Shown one piece after another: positions 12,204 to 15,394 of a DNA stretch of 15,394 bases. Origin of the DNA: Christensenella sp. UBA7597 (GTDB lineage: Bacteria; Bacillota; Clostridia; Christensenellales; Borkfalkiaceae). The stretch spans positions 1,872 through 17,265 of the forward strand of contig DLQW01000015.1 of assembly GCA_002474405.1 (NCBI GenBank), in the 5' to 3' direction. Position numbers and translations under genes: made by a program. Under the pieces are notes generated by a model. The model saw only the letters and a list, made by a program, of their open reading frames with translations. It ran no database searches and was not told where the DNA came from. Numbering within the stretch: position 1 is the stretch's first letter; every line of letters begins with the position of its first letter.

Positions 12204-13703
12204 TTAATACAGAATCTGCGCCTTATCGGGCAAGGTGAGCACGCCCGAATTATCGCCGCGCACCGTAAACTGCCCGTCCGCGTACGTCTTATGCGGAATC
12301 AGATACACGCGCTTATCGTGCCAGTCGCCGTTCACTTCTTCCGTCAGCCAGCCTTCGCGCAGAATTTTTTTCATCAGCTGTTCGTTGAGTTCCGCCACCA
12401 CGGCTTTGTAGCCGCCCGCGAACAAATCCATGATGTCCGCCCGCAGCCGCGATACCACAAACACGTCCGCCTGAATAAACCCGCGCGAATCGCAGTGCTC
12501 GCACGGCTTGAAAAAGTAAGACTGCACCTCGCTGCCCAGCCGCTTCCGCGTAAATTCCGAAAGACACAGTTCGCTCATCGGCAACACGCGGCATTTCGCC
12601 TTATCGCGGGAGAGCGCGGCGGTCAGCGCGTCCGTAACCGCCTGTTTGTGCGCGGGCTCGTCCATATCGATGAAGTCCACCACCACGATGCCGCCCACGT
12701 TTCTCAGCCGCACCTGCCGCGCCACTTCTTTCGCCGCCGCCAGATTCACCGCAAACGCCGTTTCTTCCAGCGAAGTATCGCCCACGTAGCTGCCCGTATT
12801 CACGTCCACCACCGTCATCGCTTCCGTCTGCTGAATCACCAGATACCCCCCGCCTTTTACGGTAACGTTGGGCTTCACGGCTTCGTACATCAGCTTATCG
12901 ATGCCGAAGCGGCGGAACATGGCTTTCTCCCCGTCGCAATACACGATTTTTTTCGGCGACAAATCCCCGCGGAGCTTTGCCAGCCGCACCAGTTTTTCGT
13001 ACAGCGCCCTGTCGCCCACCGTCATCTGCGCCACGTCGTCGCCGATGCTGTCGCGCATGACGCGCACGGGCAAATCGCTGTCGCGGTACAAAAGCTCGCC
13101 CACTTTGGCGTTTTTCGCCTTGTCAAGCGTCTCTTTGTACAAACCTTTCAGATACTCCGCTTCTTTTTCCAGCGCTTTTTTCGAAGCGTACGGCGCCTGC
13201 GTGCGCACGATGAATCCCTCGTCGGCGCTTTTGCGCATTTTTTCCGCGATTTTTAAAAGCACGGCACGCGTTTCTTCGTGCGTGATTTTCCGCGATATGC
13301 CCAGAAAATCGGTATTCGGCAGATAGATGAGCCTTTTTCCCACAAACGAGAGCTTGGTGGTAACTTTCGCGCCCTTGTTTCCGCGCGGCGGCTTCGTTAC
13401 CTGCACCACCACTTCGTCGCCCTCTTTCAGCTTCAGAGAACTCTGTTTTACGGGCGAACCGTCGTATTTCGAATAATCGGTGAACGCCTCGTCGGTGGAT
13501 AAATAGCAATTTCTTTCCAGCCCGCAGGCAACAAACGCCGCCTGCATGCCCGAAAGCACGTTGGTAACTCTGCCCTTGTACACGTTGCCCACCAGATCGC
13601 CGTTTTTTTCCGTCTCGGCGGCGAATTCCGTCAACTCGCCGTCCTCCAGAAGCGCCGCCATAAGATGTTTGCAGTATCTGTCGAAAAACCATTCTTTCTT
13701 CAT
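12204..13703 (-). CDS. rng: Ribonuclease E/G family endoribonuclease
   Basis: This single-strand-specific endoribonuclease acts in rRNA maturation and mRNA decay. At 499 residues it is the RNase G-sized catalytic core with no long C-terminal scaffold. An S1-like RNA-binding domain spans about 35-130 (GNVYKGRVTNVLSGMQAAFV). The DNase-I-like catalytic domain carries the Mg-binding aspartates D300 in VVDVNTG and D343 in VVVDFIDMDE, equivalent to D303 and D346 of RNase E. C401 and C404 (PCEHC) form the Zn-link used for dimerisation. AGGA lies nine bases before the ATG. The gene has its own promoter right after spoIVFB; that neighbourhood (spoIVFAB then rng) is common in Clostridia. A possible leader ORF ends six bases upstream. 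Confidence 0.95.
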   Translation of the reverse strand: MKKEWFFDRYCKHLMAALLEDGELTEFAAETEKNGDLVGNVYKGRVTNVLSGMQAAFVACGLERNCYLSTDEAFTDYSKYDGSPVKQSSLKLKEGDEVVVQVTKPPRGNKGAKVTTKLSFVGKRLIYLPNTDFLGISRKITHEETRAVLLKIAEKMRKSADEGFIVRTQAPYASKKALEKEAEYLKGLYKETLDKAKNAKVGELLYRDSDLPVRVMRDSIGDDVAQMTVGDRALYEKLVRLAKLRGDLSPKKIVYCDGEKAMFRRFGIDKLMYEAVKPNVTVKGGGYLVIQQTEAMTVVDVNTGSYVGDTSLEETAFAVNLAAAKEVARQVRLRNVGGIVVVDFIDMDEPAHKQAVTDALTAALSRDKAKCRVLPMSELCLSEFTRKRLGSEVQSYFFKPCEHCDSRGFIQADVFVVSRLRADIMDLFAGGYKAVVAELNEQLMKKILREGWLTEEVNGDWHDKRVYLIPHKTYADGQFTVRGDNSGVLTLPDKAQILY

Positions 13704-13709
13704 TCGTCG

Positions 13710-13790
13710 TCATCCTTTGCCCGCGCTCAAAAAAAATAATACGACCTGCTTTGCTTTTTGCGGTAGGCTCACAAGGGAATTTTGCACCAT
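13710..13790 (-). CDS. Possible 26-codon leader ORF upstream of rng
   Basis: An ATG five bases after the rng -10 box opens a 26-codon frame (peptide MVQNSLVSLPQKAKQVVLFF, then LSAGKG). It ends in TGA immediately after, and reading through, the rng ribosome-binding site, six bases before the rng ATG. Without room for a ribosome-binding site it would be leaderless. Codon use is unlike the neighbours and an ORF this short can arise by chance. Its placement would allow translation-coupled control of rng. Low confidence. Confidence 0.3.
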   Translation of the reverse strand: MVQNSLVSLPQKAKQVVLFFLSAGKG

Positions 13791-13795
13791 TTACA

Positions 13796-13824
13796 AGTAT
13801 ACCACGCTTCGCGTTTTTTGGCAA
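13796..13824 (-). promoter_or_regulatory. Promoter of rng
   Basis: -35 TTGCCA (13819-13824), 17-bp spacer, extended -10 TGG-TATACT (TATACT at 13796-13801), starting 17 bases after the spoIVFB stop codon. The spacer contains an inverted repeat ACGC-GAA-GCGT that could be an operator. The predicted +1 is near 13789-13790. Confidence 0.82.
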
Positions 13825-13841
13825 CGTTTTCCGCCCGCATT

Positions 13842-14780
13842 TCACGCGTTTTTTGCGTTTTCGCGGCTATAAAAGCTCCTTTTTTCGCTTTTTTCCGCTT
13901 TTATAAATATTTCGGACAGCGTTTTATACAAATTTTCCCCCGAAACGGCACCGTAAAGTGCTTTTTCTTCCGTCTCGAAGATCTTTTCGCCGCCCGCATA
14001 CACTTCTAAAACCAGATACTTTCCGCTTTCGCAAAGGGCAAGCGCGCGTTTCAGCGTCATCGCCCCGTCCGCCGCCGCCCGTTTCACCTCTATGCCGCGC
14101 GCAAACGCCGCCGCGTAATCGGGGCGGATTTTTTCGTACTTCCCGCCCGAAGAAAACGCGCCGAAGAAAAGAAACGCCGCCGAGAAAAACAAAGAAAGCG
14201 CGCCGCCGCCCGAAACGGCAAGCGCCGTCGCCGCGATTAAGAGCAACGCCGCGACAACCGCGCTGATCGTCCTGCAGATTTTTTCCGCCGCTTTTCCGCC
14301 CGTTTTCATCGCCAGAGCGCATTTTAAAACGCGCCCGCCGTCCAGCGGATAAAAAGGCAGCAGATTGCCCGCGCCGATAAACAGCGAAAGATAAAACGCC
14401 GTATCGGTATACGCGTACGTATCCGGAAACAACCACCACAGCGCCGCGAAAAACAGCGCCGTGCATAAATTGCACAGCGGTCCTGCGGCAGCCACGCGGA
14501 TTTCGTCTTTAAACGAAATGCCGTCCAGATTCCCCGTAATCACGGCGCCGTACGGCATCAGCACCACGCGGTTTAAACAAAAGCCCAGCTTCGCCGCCGC
14601 CAGAGAATGCGCGCATTCGTGTTCCAGCGCCACCAGCACCGCGCCGAGGTACAGCGGCAACGAGCGGTTGAAACACGCGTACGCGCCCGCCAGCAAAAAA
14701 AGAGGGTGAACGCGGAACGCTCCCCCCTCCTGCCGCCTGCGTTGTTTTTGCCGGCGCGTTCGTTTTACTTTTCCGCCCAT
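13842..14780 (-). CDS. spoIVFB: SpoIVFB-type intramembrane site-2 metalloprotease (M50B)
   Basis: SpoIVFB sits in the membrane around the forespore and cuts pro-sigma-K to switch on late mother-cell sporulation genes. The 312-residue form has VHPLFLL (24-30) as first helix, zinc motif HECAH (54-58), the Asp ligand in YPLDGG (144-149, D147), further helices to about 210, and a cytoplasmic CBS-like C-terminus (about 235-285), the same layout as B. subtilis SpoIVFB. The start is uncertain. The ATG at 14780 overlaps the upstream gene by 16 bases with little ribosome-binding signal. The long in-frame extension upstream of it reads as low-complexity Arg-rich protein and is rejected. The preceding SpoIVFA-like gene makes the assignment stronger than generic M50. 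Confidence 0.88.
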   Translation of the reverse strand: MGGKVKRTRRQKQRRRQEGGAFRVHPLFLLAGAYACFNRSLPLYLGAVLVALEHECAHSLAAAKLGFCLNRVVLMPYGAVITGNLDGISFKDEIRVAAAGPLCNLCTALFFAALWWLFPDTYAYTDTAFYLSLFIGAGNLLPFYPLDGGRVLKCALAMKTGGKAAEKICRTISAVVAALLLIAATALAVSGGGALSLFFSAAFLFFGAFSSGGKYEKIRPDYAAAFARGIEVKRAAADGAMTLKRALALCESGKYLVLEVYAGGEKIFETEEKALYGAVSGENLYKTLSEIFIKAEKSEKRSFYSRENAKNA

Positions 14781-15394
14781 ACCAGACAGTTTTCTTCGTC
14801 CACGGCAAAGCCCGTCAGCATCTCTCCGTCCGCATACATGGTAACCTGCATGTCGTTTTCGCCGCACGTATAGCCTACGGGAATATTCGCGTATACCATC
14901 GCGCCCGTCTCGTAATACACCGTGTCCAGCCCGCTGATAATGCCGTAAAAGTCGTCCGTATGCGAAATTTTCACGTCGTACGTGCCGTTTTCGTTCTGCG
15001 TAACGGCGGAAATCGTACCGTCCACCGCAGGGTATACGCAGCACTTGCCTTTAAAAGTAAGCACGCCCGTTTCGGAAACGGTAAGCGGCACTTCCGCAAA
15101 ATCGTTCACCACGCTGCGAAGCGTAAAATCAGAATATTTCTTCGCCGCGGGGGCTTCCTGTTTCGGCTGATTGAGCGAGCGGAAAAACACGTTCATGCCG
15201 CTTTTCGGCAAAAACACGTTCGTCATGAAAATCGTGGCGCACAGCACGCACGCCGCGGCAAATTCAAACGCGACGAATCTGCCCGCAAACCCGCCTTTTT
15301 TACGCGCGCCCGCTTCGTACGCGCCGTTTTCCGTATTTTCGCCGCGCGCGTCGTTGCCGATGGTTACCGTAGAAAACGCGGAATAGTACGGCTC
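14765..15394 (-). CDS. SpoIVFA-like membrane protein with degenerate LytM/M23 domain, 5' end cut by window edge
   Basis: The frame is open to the right edge; 209 codons are visible and the start lies outside. A hydrophilic cytoplasmic stretch (1-39) precedes one TM helix (about 40-62). Then comes a linker and a region resembling the LytM/M23 fold (about 119-175): YPAVDGTI, the ISHTDDF strand, and GLDTVYYETGAMV in the place of the usual HLxxIxVxxGxxV. The zinc ligands are missing: no HxxxD, and the HxH site reads ISGL. B. subtilis SpoIVFA likewise has an inactive M23 domain and acts by anchoring and holding SpoIVFB in check. The 16-base overlap with spoIVFB supports that role. SpoIIQ or another inactive LytM protein is the alternative. 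Confidence 0.75.
   Translation of the reverse strand, partial: EPYYSAFSTVTIGNDARGENTENGAYEAGARKKGGFAGRFVAFEFAAACVLCATIFMTNVFLPKSGMNVFFRSLNQPKQEAPAAKKYSDFTLRSVVNDFAEVPLTVSETGVLTFKGKCCVYPAVDGTISAVTQNENGTYDVKISHTDDFYGIISGLDTVYYETGAMVYANIPVGYTCGENDMQVTMYADGEMLTGFAVDEENCLVWAEK

Noticed and set aside
12195..13256. 353-codon plus-strand open frame opposite rng
   Set aside because: His/Arg-rich mirror of the rng frame with no family signature; GC-biased codons leave the opposite frame open.
13704..13790. T-box or attenuator terminator in the rng leader
   Set aside because: A run of eight Ts and a CTACCGC string caught the eye, but no stable stem precedes the T-run and no T-box core or specifier loop is present.
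14781..15044. N-terminal extension of the SpoIVFB frame
   Set aside because: Overlaps the SpoIVFA-like gene in another frame and encodes Arg/Gly-rich low-complexity sequence unlike any M50 protease.
1..15394. CRISPR arrays, tRNA/rRNA genes, IS elements, prophage genes
   Set aside because: I looked for regularly spaced repeats, tRNA-like folds with TTC-arm sequence, transposase or integrase motifs and phage genes; none was seen.

Overview
The window reads as chromosomal DNA from a spore-forming (or ancestrally spore-forming) member of the Clostridia. The reasons are a SpoIVFA-like/SpoIVFB pair, a tsaE-tsaB-rimI cluster in Bacillus/Clostridium order, an FMN-riboswitch-controlled RibU-type S component, strong GGAGG ribosome-binding sites and sigma-A-type promoters with 17-bp spacers. 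A Christensenellales-like lineage would fit the fairly GC-rich coding sequence with T/A-rich gaps, but that placement is a guess. All genes but one are on the minus strand, so they read from right to left. No tRNA, rRNA, IS element, phage gene or CRISPR array was seen, and no gene-free stretch exceeds 300 bases.

From the right edge: (a) 13842-15394 holds a 5'-truncated membrane protein with a catalytically degenerate LytM/M23 domain (SpoIVFA-like), overlapping spoIVFB, the intramembrane protease that activates sigma-K in the mother cell. (b) 10731-13824 holds rng (RNase E/G) behind its own promoter and a possible 26-codon leader ORF, then pyk (pyruvate kinase). (c) 9552-10561 is a riboflavin-uptake unit: consensus promoter, FMN riboswitch, intrinsic terminator, ribU. 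(d) A lone plus-strand GNAT acetyltransferase (9071-9580) converges on ribU with overlapping 3' ends.

(e) 3610-8893 appears to be one six-gene operon: tsaE-tsaB-rimI-alpha/beta hydrolase-membrane-anchored Mur ligase-Ddl-like ATP-grasp ligase. The first five genes overlap or abut. The promoter lies so close to the tsaE ATG that a leaderless mRNA is predicted. The first half serves t6A tRNA modification and S18 acetylation. The second half looks like an amide-ligase branch acting on the cell envelope: the Mur ligase has five predicted membrane helices where MurF has its UDP-sugar-binding domain, and the Ddl-like enzyme has changed residues in its second-substrate pocket. Between these two genes is a ~120-bp imperfect palindrome of unknown class. 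(f) 2621-3503 and 1169-2620 form an OmpR/PhoB-type response regulator and HAMP sensor kinase, with an 11-bp-period direct repeat in the regulator's promoter. (g) The left edge cuts obg, whose promoter overlaps the terminator of the kinase operon.

The best candidates for undescribed biology are the hydrolase/membrane Mur ligase/Ddl-like module next to a two-component system, the palindromic element inside it, and the leaderless arrangements at tsaE and in the rng leader.
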